NCBI GenBank assembly: GCA_902776725.1
Contig: CACYQX010000007.1
Span: forward strand, 1-50,396
Source: an uncultured Eubacteriales bacterium
GTDB lineage: Bacteria; Bacillota; Clostridia; Peptostreptococcales; Anaerovoracaceae
Reading direction: 5' to 3'
Length of the DNA: 50,396 nucleotides
Shown piece by piece: positions 34,449 through 45,500 of the stretch. Position 1 is the stretch's first letter; the number at the start of each line of letters is the position of its first letter. The notes below the pieces were generated by a model. It was given only the letters and a program-made list of their open reading frames with translations. It searched no databases and was not told the origin of the DNA. Both the position numbers and the translations under genes were made by a program.

Positions 34449-35384
34449 ATGGAAGCAATGATTCTTTCTTTCAATGCTATATTCCCTTTGCTCGCGTTTA
34501 TGATGCTGGGTTATTTTCTCGGACGCATCAAACTTATAGATCAAAATGCGGCAGCAGGCATAAACAAACTCGTATTCAACGTCCTGCTTCCGGCAAATAT
34601 TATAAACAGCATTTACAAAGCTAATTTACAGGACGATTTTGACATAAAGATCGCGCTCTTCGCAGCGTTCATCTGCCTATCGTCCTTTCTTATTATTTCT
34701 TTCGTCGTTAATAAAAAAGAACCGGACAAAACAATAGCCCCCGTAATGGCGCAGGGCATGTTTAAATCAAATTACAATCTTTTGATAATACCTATCGCAG
34801 GCAGTTTCTGCGGCACGGCACTAGGAATGGCGGCGATACTCGTTATGGTTACAACCCCCATCCTCAACACTTGCTCAACCATAGCTTTTGAAACAGCGCG
34901 CGGAAAGGGTGTAAGCGTTCCTCACATCTTAAAAAAGGTTATTCTCAACCCTCTCGTGCTAAGCAGCATAATAGCCGTTCTTATCAATCTTTCAGGTATC
35001 AAAATTCCGGCCGTCATTTCAAGCGGCGTAATAGAAAAGCTATCAAGCATGGCAACACCTGCCGCAATGATAGCTCTCGGAATGGGTTTTGATTTTGAAT
35101 CTATGAAGAAATGGAAAACTCGTCTCAGCATTATCTGTTTCGTTAAACTTATCATAATGCCGATCGTATATGTAAGCATTGCGCTTCTCTGCGGAATCCG
35201 CGGCGCGAATCTAATAGCAATGCTCATCCTCAGCGGAGGTCCAACCGCCGTCAACTCTTATAGCACAGCAGTTGCACTCGGAGGAAACGGCGAGCTCGCC
35301 GGCGAAATCGTCGCCCTAACGTCGCTTCTTTCCGTGCTGAGCCTCTTTGTTTTCTTAACCGCTATTGCGGGCTGGGTGATTTAA
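34449..35384 (+). CDS. AEC family transporter (auxin efflux carrier-type)
   Basis: A 311-residue membrane protein with about ten helices, of the AEC family. In bacteria members include malate and malonate carriers. The N-terminus PLLAFMMLGYFLGRIKLID and the NKLVFNVLLPANIINSIYK segment, with the conserved LPA motif, are typical. It starts 15 bases after the gntR stop, so it belongs to that transcript. It is a second transporter for the same island, probably with a different direction or substrate from the 2HCT carrier. Confidence 0.9.
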   Translation: MEAMILSFNAIFPLLAFMMLGYFLGRIKLIDQNAAAGINKLVFNVLLPANIINSIYKANLQDDFDIKIALFAAFICLSSFLIISFVVNKKEPDKTIAPVMAQGMFKSNYNLLIIPIAGSFCGTALGMAAILVMVTTPILNTCSTIAFETARGKGVSVPHILKKVILNPLVLSSIIAVLINLSGIKIPAVISSGVIEKLSSMATPAAMIALGMGFDFESMKKWKTRLSIICFVKLIIMPIVYVSIALLCGIRGANLIAMLILSGGPTAVNSYSTAVALGGNGELAGEIVALTSLLSVLSLFVFLTAIAGWVI

Positions 35385-35390
35385 TCAATC

Positions 35391-36191
35391 TCACTGTTCG
35401 GCACCGCGCTCTTTACCCCGGTTCTCTCTGCCATCAACCTTCTTGAAAACCCAATAACTAATATGGAAGAGCAATAACACGATTATAAAGAATGCAATAT
35501 ATCTTACAAGTTGTGATTCCGGGAACCATTGGGCAACATTACCTCCCACGGCGCCCCCTTGACTCTCACCGTTTATATACATGAAGTTTGCCCCGGGTTT
35601 TTTTTTGTTTGCTATGACGCAAGGAATAGACAGTAGCGCCAGGCAACCTTGTGCCACCCAGATATCTTTATACTTCGGTCCTTTCCCATGCACGAACATC
35701 ATATAGTAGGTCATAAAAATCGGAAGTTCGTGCTCAAGCCAGAACTGATAATACCTGTAATACGTTGGACCGGTCTTTGTAATCACCGTCGGCATTATCA
35801 AAGGAATCATGCCCAGCGTGAGCGAGAGGAAAAAACAGATCCCAAAGAGCGTGTCGTTCTTACTCATCACCATAAAGACGCAAGCAATGAGCGCCCATTG
35901 ACATACCTGAAGCGGAAGTTTGATCATCAGGCTGTTAATTCCCGACTCATCGCCGACATATAAGAGTCTCCAGAAATACGACATCTCAACAATAATCATG
36001 ATAAATGCCATTATATATCTGAAGCGCCCTTCCCACTTCCATTCTCGTATGCTAGTTCTTTTCTTGTATGTCAAAACAATCCCACATATAAGCAAAACTA
36101 TGGGCAAGAAATGCCAAAATGAATAATACTGAAAATCTCCCGGCTCTCCGTATCCGAAGAAGCCCTCATCGTTAAAAGTGTACACGTTCAA
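35391..36191 (-). CDS. YwaF/TMEM164 family membrane protein
   Basis: An integral membrane protein of about six to seven helices, 266 residues, resembling the YwaF family (TIGR02206-type), of unknown function in bacteria; the eukaryotic relative TMEM164 has been linked to lipid acyl transfer. Visible features are FWHFLPIVLLICGI near residue 26, ELPIFMTYYMMFVHG near residue 156, and a Lys/Glu/Arg tail. The start is uncertain: TTG at 36191 or GTG at 36185, with an in-frame TGA just upstream and no strong ribosome site. It converges with the AEC gene (6-base gap). Confidence 0.75.
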   Translation of the reverse strand: MNVYTFNDEGFFGYGEPGDFQYYSFWHFLPIVLLICGIVLTYKKRTSIREWKWEGRFRYIMAFIMIIVEMSYFWRLLYVGDESGINSLMIKLPLQVCQWALIACVFMVMSKNDTLFGICFFLSLTLGMIPLIMPTVITKTGPTYYRYYQFWLEHELPIFMTYYMMFVHGKGPKYKDIWVAQGCLALLSIPCVIANKKKPGANFMYINGESQGGAVGGNVAQWFPESQLVRYIAFFIIVLLLFHISYWVFKKVDGRENRGKERGAEQ

Positions 36192-36490
36192 TCACGCTTT
36201 CTATATCATTGATAGTCATCTTTTTCTTCTAAGCGAAATATTATTTGTTCAGTCATTAATTGAAGTACGCCTCACGCTTGGCAACACCTCTATATCTAAT
36301 CTATGTGTTTTCCCTATCCGTCATAAGCCTGCAGCGACAAAACAGCGTTCAAAATGTCGTCCACAGAAAACTTATAGTCAAGCACTATATATTTTAACAT
36401 AGACCATTCCGAGAGGCGATATAGAACTATCAACCTTTCCAAAAGCTTCCGCTATCTGTCTTAGCGCACATAGATGAACACACCATTAAA
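36192..36490. other. Intergenic stretch with no convincing gene
   Basis: About 300 bases between the YwaF gene and the giant gene's terminator. On the minus strand a short frame from ATG 36400 to TAG 36314 (28 codons, MLKYIVLDYKFSVDD...) and another fragment containing IAEAFGKVDSSISPLG lie next to it in different frames. They may be the decayed remains of a gene, but neither has a ribosome site or a family I recognise. No promoter of good quality is visible. Confidence 0.35.
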
Positions 36491-36527
36491 CAAACAAAAG
36501 GGGAGGTCATTTCCATGACCTCCCCTT
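36491..36527 (-). terminator. Terminator of the giant surface-protein gene
   Basis: A 13-bp stem AAGGGGAGGTCAT/ATGACCTCCCCTT with a 4-base loop, followed on the minus strand by TTTGTTTG. It begins 15 bases after the stop at 36542. Confidence 0.9.
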
Positions 36528-36541
36528 GCCTGTAGGATCTT

Positions 36542-39500
36542 TTATCTGTTTAGTTTTCTGCGACAGTTTGCAGCGACCATCAAGATCAAAGAAGCTACTA
36601 TGATGATGAACCACAGAATGATGTTTGACTCGTCGCCGGTGTTAGCCGCTGCTTTCGCCTCGGCCGCACCGCTCGCCGCGTCGGCATCATCTGCCGAGGT
36701 TGACGAATCTTCTTTCTCCGGAATTTTGGTATCCTGATAAGCTACCGTATAACCAGAGAAGAGGCTTGATGAAAATTCAAATCTTGTTTCCTCTGTCGGT
36801 CCCGCAAGAACCTTAGTCTCGCCTTCGTGTGCGCGTATAACGATGAACGCTCTTGTGTAACCTTCAGGAGCCGTTCTGAGCTCTTCAGGAACAATAACCA
36901 CAAATGTTATTTCCTCACCTATATCGTGAACAAGCGTAGCAGAATCGTCGCCTATCTGCTTGTAGACTTTGATATCCAGATATATGCACGAAGTGTAACC
37001 CATATTTTTTACGAGTGCAGATGTGATTTCTTCTTCTTCAGCAGTAAGCTCATCCACCTCAGTAATCTCAAGATATACATGGCCTATCTCTCCACCCTCT
37101 TTTACGCGCTCAATCTCTTCCTCTGTGAGCAGGGAAAGGGCCGCCTCTTCACTTAGACCTCTTGCCTCAAACTGCATTCCATGCGAATAGATGTCTGTCT
37201 CTATTATGAGCTCGCCATTACCCTCTTCATAAGTTTCGTTTGAGCCCTCTCTGATCTTCCAATCATGAGTTATTGTAGGCTCTCCATCCTTAACCAGATA
37301 GTTCATAGCCTTCTCGCCTTCAAGAGATACAACTTTAGCCGTATATTTGCCGGAGGCTTTCGCTACGTTCTCAGAATAGAGGATTACTATGCTCTTTTCG
37401 TCAGCATTTACCGCACCCTCCAATGTAGCTGTTATCGATTTCTCCTCTCCGTCAAAATCAAACTTGCTATTCTCCTCGTCCGGCCATTTGAAGCTTACGA
37501 CTTTCGGAGAAACCATGAGCGCTCCGCCTACGTATTCGATTTCGTAGTTTTCTGATGTCAAACCGCTGGCATTGATCGCATATGTTCCGATATCTTCATA
37601 CTGCTTATATCCGATTGTGTATTCAAGAGTTCCTTCAAGTACGCTCTCGTCTTCACCCTCTACAAAGCCATCGTATCTGCATGTTCCTTCGGTAATATCT
37701 TCACCGTAGATGATTTCCTTATCGTCTGCAGTTATTGTAAGCGCCTTCTTATTGATAACAACCTCTTCACTTGCTGCAATCGGCTTGTAGTTTTCGGATA
37801 CTATTAGATAGTAGATAGCAGCCGACTCGTTTACATCCTTAAGCCTTGGGCTCTCCTCGTAAACAACATCACTTAGGTCTCCCTTTGTAATTGTCACTTC
37901 GCCTGTTTGCGGATCCTCTTCTTCTATTTCAGTATCATCAAATCTACCGAGAAGGAGTTCGAGTTTTTCTCCCGTGATATCGTTTGCTAGATCCTCAAGG
38001 AATGCATCTCCGAGAAGTTCTACGAAGGATGTCATGCTGTAGAATACCTTTGCCTCTTCAGCATCTCCCCTTGTTGTTATACCTACCGTGATTCCGTGGG
38101 CCTCGCCATCATACAATGCTTCCCAACCTGCGGCCCGGTAATCAACGTCACCCTTTGTTATGGTATATACACCTTCATCGTATGTGATGTCATAATTGTT
38201 AAGTGCATCTTCGTTTGTTGCTACTAGGTCGATATCGTATGCACCGACTTTCTGGATGTCCGTAATAGCATTTCCTTCTTCGTCAACGCATGTATATGCG
38301 ATTCCGAGGTCGTCTCCCCACACATAGTTTTCCATGGTGTCCTCTGTAATTGTATATGTGAATGGTTCAAGTCCTTCCATATACTTTGAAGTCTTATCGT
38401 CTGCCGCGATTTCTATCTGGGCCTTCTCAATTTCAAATGTTGCATATCCCGAAAGTCCTTTGTAACTATCTGTTTCCTCAACATGTGCCCTTACTGTATA
38501 TTCGCCGGCCTTAGTCGGAACCTCTGCTGTCCAGTCTGCCTCGTCGTCGGAATTGCTCGGACGATATGTAAATGTAACTTCACCGAATTTTGCTTCTGCG
38601 CTTGGTGCATTTGTTGCTTCACCATATGTCCAGCCTTCAATCTCCGGCTCCTCTGTCCAGCTGTTGTCAGCCTGCTCTATTCCCCAGTTCTGAGTGGTGC
38701 TGTCCGCATTCTCATCAAAGGTGTAGTTAACAGCCTTTCCGGATTCAGGAAGTGCAGTTACTCTTGCAGTATAATCGCCTGCATCTATAGCCTTGCCCTG
38801 CTCGTATGTCAGTTCTCCGAGCTCATCTCCGTTAAGAGTTACAGGAACTGCTATAACCTTATGCTCTTCTCCGTCATACTGATATCCAAAGTCAGTCAAG
38901 CTGCCGATTTCACTAATCCATGTGAATGTCAGAACGTGCTTGCCAACAACCAGTTTGCCGGGTGCGTAGATGATATTGTAGTTATTTGACTCAATACCCT
39001 TTGCGGTTACATCATACTCACCAACATTCTGGAATTTGGTGTATGTATAGTCGTAGTCAAGGTTTGTGATAACAAGGTCATCAGTGCAACCTGTCGGAAT
39101 TGTATAGCTGATTCCTTCCTTTGCATCTACAGGCTTTCCTGCGTCAGGCTCCTCACCATAAACGATATGCTGGTCATTTGTAGTAACCGTGAGGTCAGCC
39201 TTGGTGATTGTTACAGTCTTGGATCCCGATACTGCATCTCCCTTGTCAGGATTCTTATCAAAGTTCTCAGACTCGATATAGTAGTAAACGGTCTTTGTTC
39301 CTACGTCTGTGAGCGATACACTCTCAGCAAGTGGATCGTCTGTCTTTTCTGCTGTTTCAATATTCTCTTCTGTAAGTTCTACATCCGAGTACCAAATGGT
39401 TGCATCGTGTAGATGTGGTTCAATGATTTCTACATCGATTCCATGTGGCTGTCCATCATAGACAGCGCTTACATCAGAAGCAGATATATTTAGATATCCC

Positions 39501-42500
39501 TTTGTGATTGAATATGTTCCTTTGCTGATTGTTGCACTATAGTTCGGGTTCTCATCCCAGTTGGCATTGATGTCATATTCACCAACAGAGCTGAGCAGTG
39601 TGGCGTCTGTTGATAGCACGATTCCGAGTTCGTCTCCTTCTACATAGTCACCACTTACTGTATAAGAGAGCGGAAGGAGTGCTGTGCGGTACATGCTTAT
39701 CTTATCATCTGCGCCGATTACAATCTCTGCAGGCTTAATCTGGAAGTCAACCGTTGCTTTGATTTCTCTATAGTTCTCTGTTCCCGGAACCGTTGCACGC
39801 ATGATGTAATTTCCTGCTTCAGTCGGAACTTCGCTTGTATATGAATCAAGGATATGCAGGAGACCTGCCTTCTTGTATTCATAAACCACTGTGTCTTTTC
39901 CAAGTTTAGCTACTGAAGTCGGTATGCTTGCAGTCTTTCCGTATGTCCAATCGCTAATAGCCGGCTCAATATTCCACGCATTATCGCTCTTGGTAATTTT
40001 CCAATTGTGGCTTATGCTCTTTTCGCTTGCGAGCATTACATAGTTTGCAGCATCGCTTCCTGCGATTGAGAGAACCTCTGTAACATAGGCACCAACATTG
40101 GTCTCTTCGTTTCCGTTATAGCTATTTACATTTACATCGTCTCCGTTAAGAGCATTTGCTATTGTAGCGGTAGGTCTATGTGCCTCTGCGTCATAAACGT
40201 AGCTGTTTTCACTCCATGTGAATGTTACAGCCTTTGGTTCTACCGTCATAACGCCACTTACGTAGCTGATCTCGTAGTTGGCGGAGTCGAGTCCAAATGG
40301 GATAATGTCGTATTCACCAACATTGCTTCCCTCTGCATACTCAACGCCAGCCTTCTCATATCTATAAGACAGTGCACCGTCAAGATCGCTTTCGTCTTCA
40401 CCTGCGATGAATCCGCTGTATGTTACACCGGCATTTTCTGCCTCGTCACCGTATGTGATAGTATTTTCATTTGCTGTAACTGTCAGTTCAATCTTGTTAA
40501 CTGTTACATCTACACTTCCTGCGATTGCAGGCTCGCCTTCATAGTATCTGGACTCTACGAAGTAGTAGATAGTCTTTGTTCCGGCGTCTTTTACCGTTAC
40601 GCTCTCAGCTGTTGCTGACTTTGTTCCGACTGTCTTATAGTTCTCAACGGTCAGTTCTTCAGTTGCATAGTAGATAGTTGCCTTTCCTTCTTCGTTAGGA
40701 TCAAGGGTAACCTTGATGCCATGAGCCTTACCATCATAGTTTCCGATATATCCTTCTGCGGATACGCCCATCTTTGCCTTTGTGATGGTGTATGTTCCGT
40801 TTACAGGAGTGATATCGTAGTTTCTTGTGATATGTGCATCATCGCTTGTCGTAACTGTGATTTCGTATTCACCTGCGGCAGCGGTGCTTGCAGCTTCTGT
40901 TGTCAAAACGATACCGAGGTCGTCGGTTCCATAGGCCATTCCGCCGAGCTGGTATGTAAGCGGTTTGAGTGTTTCGCCGTGTGTGGATGCCTTGTTGTCA
41001 GCCTGAACGGTGATTTCTCTCTGTCCGATTACGAACTCGTCTATCGAGAACGAACCTTCATAAAGGTCTGTTCTCTCAAGAGTAGCCTTTACATAATATG
41101 TGCCTGCGTAAGATGGTCTTCCACCTACTGAAGCTGCTCCATCGGCTGCTGTAGTCTTATTCTCGCAAGCTTCATCTGTGAAGAATTCAACTACTGCCTT
41201 GTCTGCATCAAGCTCTGCAGTAACAACTGCTTCGTTTGCCATATCGCCGTATGTCCAATCCTCCACAGAAACGTTTACCATATTGCTGAACGGAACAACA
41301 CTCCATGCATAGCTTGCACTCTCGCTTCCTGTGAGTGTGTAGTTCTTTGCCTTTGCTCCGGTGAGCTCTGTTGCTGTAGCGGTATAATCGCCAACCTCGG
41401 TCTTTGCATTGTTTGTATATGCTGCAACGCTTATAACATCACCGAGGATAGCATTTGTTACTTCAGCAGTTACGCTTCTTTCTGTTCCGTTATAATTGAA
41501 CTCGCTAGGTGTAGTCCACTCAAGTTCTACAACCTTAGGATTAACCGTAAGTGTTCCTGTCTTATATGTAGCTTCGTAGTTATGCTTACCTTCTGCTTCT
41601 TTTAGTCCGGAAGCGGTAATAGCATAAGCCCCTACTTCTGGCTCTTCCGTATAGTTCTGATAGTCAAATGTCATAGCAGACATATCTAGAACATCTTCTG
41701 TCTCGCCTTCTACCAGACCATCTACGGCAATCTTTTCACTTATCTCTGTATCGGCTGTTTCTGCAGGATCGCCATATACAATTGCTCTATCCTTTGCGAT
41801 AACAGTGAGTGCCGCAGGTTTAATTTCTACAGTTTCAGTACCAACGATTACATCCGGCTTGGACTGATCGGTGATTACGATATAGTGAATATCTGCAACC
41901 TGAGCATCGTGCATTACCGGGCTCGTAAGCTCGTAATTCTTTGTTGCGAGAGCTGTCGCAAGTGCTGTGTATGCTGCCTCAAACTCTTCATCACTCTTGT
42001 CATAAGCATCATGAACGTTTGCTACAAGCGCATTGATTTCAGAATCAAAGCCTTCAGCTGCTGTGTAATAAACAGCTGCTCCGCTATCTCCAACAACCTC
42101 TACCGTGATTCCATGGTCGTCATTCTGACCGCCGTAGATTCCGGTATAGCCCTCTGCATTAACAACAGTGTCATTTCTGGTTACTGTGAATGTTCCCTCT
42201 ACAAAGGTTACATTGTAGTTACCCAAAACGTCCGATTCGTTTTTCCAATTGGGGATTGTCTGATACTTTCCTGCCTTTGTGATATCTGCGTCTGTGGATA
42301 CCTCTATCTTTTCGTCAAGAGCCGCACGGTCTGCTTCAACAAAGTCGCCTGCTACTGTATATGTGATAACAGGAAGTGCCTCGCCGTTTCTTACGACCAT
42401 ACCGTCATCAGCAGTAACCTTGATTGTTGCCTTTTCTATTACAAAGGCCTTTGTAGCAGATGCTTCTGCGTAATTTGTTGTCTCAGGAACTGTAGCCCTG

Positions 42501-45500
42501 ACCATATAGTTTCCTGCATTTACAGGAACTTCTACTGTCCAGTTCTCTCCGTCTTCGGAATATGTATAAGCAACACTTTCTTCACCGAACAAAGCCTTGG
42601 CTGTAGGAGCATTTGCGCTCTTTCCGTAGGTCCAACCTGCGATATCTACAGTAACTTCGTTTTCAGTCTTTTTGATTTCAAGTTCTCCGGACTCACCTTC
42701 TGCGATAGCATAGTTCATAGCATCGCTTCCTGTGAGAGCCTCAAGCTTAACCTGATATGTTCCAACATTGGTTGCAACGTTTCCTGTCAGACTTCCGGCG
42801 TTTACTTCCTCTCCGGAAATGATGTCGGACGCATTAAGCTGAACAAGATTCTTGTTATATATCTTTGCTGTTCCATCGTATGTGTATGAGTCTTTCTCAT
42901 ATGTAACATGGATTTCCTTCTTTGTGATAGTAGCCTTTACATCAGTAGGTGCTACGAGCGTGTAGTTTGATGCATCCTTTCCATCAAGAGCAAGTCCGCT
43001 TACCTGAACGCTATGCGTTCCTACATTCTTGTTTGCGCTTACTGCTGAAGCTCCTGCAACATCTACAGTCACTTCATCGCCTGCGCATACTCCTACGAGA
43101 GCCACCTCATTAGCGTCAATTTCTACGCCGGTGGATCCGTTGTATACACGGGTTACACCCTTTATTCCGGAAACTGTAAGAGTCTTAACTGTGATTGATG
43201 CATTAAGTGTTCCGCCAAATGCCTCATAGTTATCCGGAATAATATAGTAGAAATAGATTCCGCTATCAGCTACAGTTTCTACATCGTAGCCGCTATTTGT
43301 GGTAGCGCTTGCTGTCTTCGCTTCTGCGGCAGCCTTTGCTTCAGCCTCAGTCTTGCCGTAGCCAATCTTATATGCGTGGCCCTCGTCCTCTGTCTTTGCT
43401 GTTGCCTTGATTGCATGATTGGTTCCGTCATAGATGCCCGCGTAGTTCTCAGCCTTAACCTCAAAGTATTCAGCATTTGCCTTTACGATATTGAACTCTG
43501 CAGAAACAGATTCTGACTCGGCAAAGTTTCCGCCGGCCTTTGCAACTACTGTTACAGTTGCTGTTCCAACTTTGATATTGTTATTCCATGTCAAAGTGTA
43601 ATCATCTGCGCTTACAACATCGCCGTTCTTATCATAAACGGTGAGCTTCGGCATGATTGCATTTCCGGTATATTTCATATTGGCGATAGCCTTGATATGG
43701 TCAAACTCGTTCTGTTCCCACTGTGCGTAGAGAGTATAGTGTTCAGAAGTTCCGAGGTCTTCGTTCCAAACTGTCTTAACTCCAGCCTTATATGCTGTGC
43801 CCGTTCCGTCAGCCTTTGTATTCCACTCAACAAAGCTGTATCCGGCCTTTGTGTATCCGCACTCTACAGGAGTAATGGTTTTACCTTTAGCGATTGTGGC
43901 AGCCATCTCACCGCCTTCTCCGCCGTTTCCTTCGTAGTAGAGATCCGGATCGAGGTTCCAATGCGCATAGAGTTCTTCGTTATCGCTGAACGCATATTCA
44001 TCACCGGCGTTTCCTACCTTTGTTCCGCCGAATGCTTCTGTAAACCAACCATCAAATGTATAGTTTTCTCTCTCAGGAAGTGCAGGGAGCTTGATAATAG
44101 CATCGTCCCATTTAACTGTGAGAGTCTTTGCTGCTGTGAAATATGTTGCAGCAAATGCAGGAGTTAGCTTTCCGCTTGTAGCGATCAGCATTGTCTCTCC
44201 GTCAAAGTATCCGGCAAATTTTGCATTTGCGGACATATTGTCTGGATCCTGAACGTCGCCATCTGCATTGGCATCAAACGTTACAAGAAGCTCGCGTGAA
44301 GGAACTTCTATAGCATCAAGTTCTATAGCTGCTTCGCTATCTTCAAATACTCCTTCTGCATATTTTTCATAAATCTTTTTTGTGCCTTCTTCGGTAGCTC
44401 CGTTCTGAGATAGAGTAATCTCATATACGGAAGCTTCCCAACCTGCATAGAGGTTTGTTGCCTGTGTATATTTCTCATAGAAGGATTCCGGAATTGTTCC
44501 GTCTGCAGGGATAACAGCTGTTCCTTCAGCATCTGTATTCTCGTAGAAACCTGTGAATGTATAATTTTCACGAGTAGGTACTGTAACAGGGCTTGAGAGT
44601 GCAGTCTTATGCTCTGCGTCCTGATAGTATCCGCTGTTGTCCTTATATGTATAATTGATTTCCTTTGTGTAATCGTTTGTGGCATCAGGTGCAACAAGTA
44701 CAACCGTGATGTCCGCAGCCTTCCATGTGGCTGTCATTGTTACAGAACCACCATTTGCATTCAGCTTTCCAAATGATGTTCCCATAACTGCAGTAAGTTC
44801 TTCTGCCGTTGTCTCTTCGCCACCGGCAATATGAGTTGTACCCGCATCCATTCCGGCGATAGTCCAACCAGTGAACTTGTATCCGGCCTTTGTTGGGTTT
44901 GCAAGATGGAATGTCTTGTTGTAGTCGTATGACTTAACCTCATCCTGAGCAACATCCTCATGAACTCCACCGTTAAGGTCATAGCTTACTTCATATTTAT
45001 CGTCAGCCCAGATTGCAGTAACTTCTACCTCGCCCTTCTGGCCTCTCAGGTTAAGAAGTATAACCTTCTCATCTGCTTCATCTACAGAATATGTATATGT
45101 GTGATCCGTAACTTCTGTTCCTGCTATTACATGGTGGGCTCCATCCATTCCTGTGATCTTCCATCCCATGAATACATAGCCTGCGCGAGTCGGAGCCTTT
45201 ACACTGAATGACTCGTCAAATGTTGCAGCATACGGATTCTCTGTTCCTTCTGCAAGAGTTCCGCCGTTAGCATCGTATCTAACCGTGTATGTATTTGCAG
45301 TCCACTTTGCAACAAAGTTTACTGTTCCTGCTTCAGCACGGAGATTCTTGAATGTCGTTTCAACAACATCATCAGCACTTGCATCAGTACTTGTATGAGT
45401 CCCGATGCTGTGAGTAACTTCGGCTTCCATTCCGCTTATAGTCCAGCCTGCAAATGTATAGCCTTCTCTTACAGGATGATGGAGTGTGAACGTTTCATCA

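Noticed and set aside
41885-42889. Plus-strand frame of 334 codons inside the giant gene
   Set aside because: It is an antisense shadow of a biased repeat region; its Cys/Ser-rich composition and lack of a ribosome site argue against a gene.
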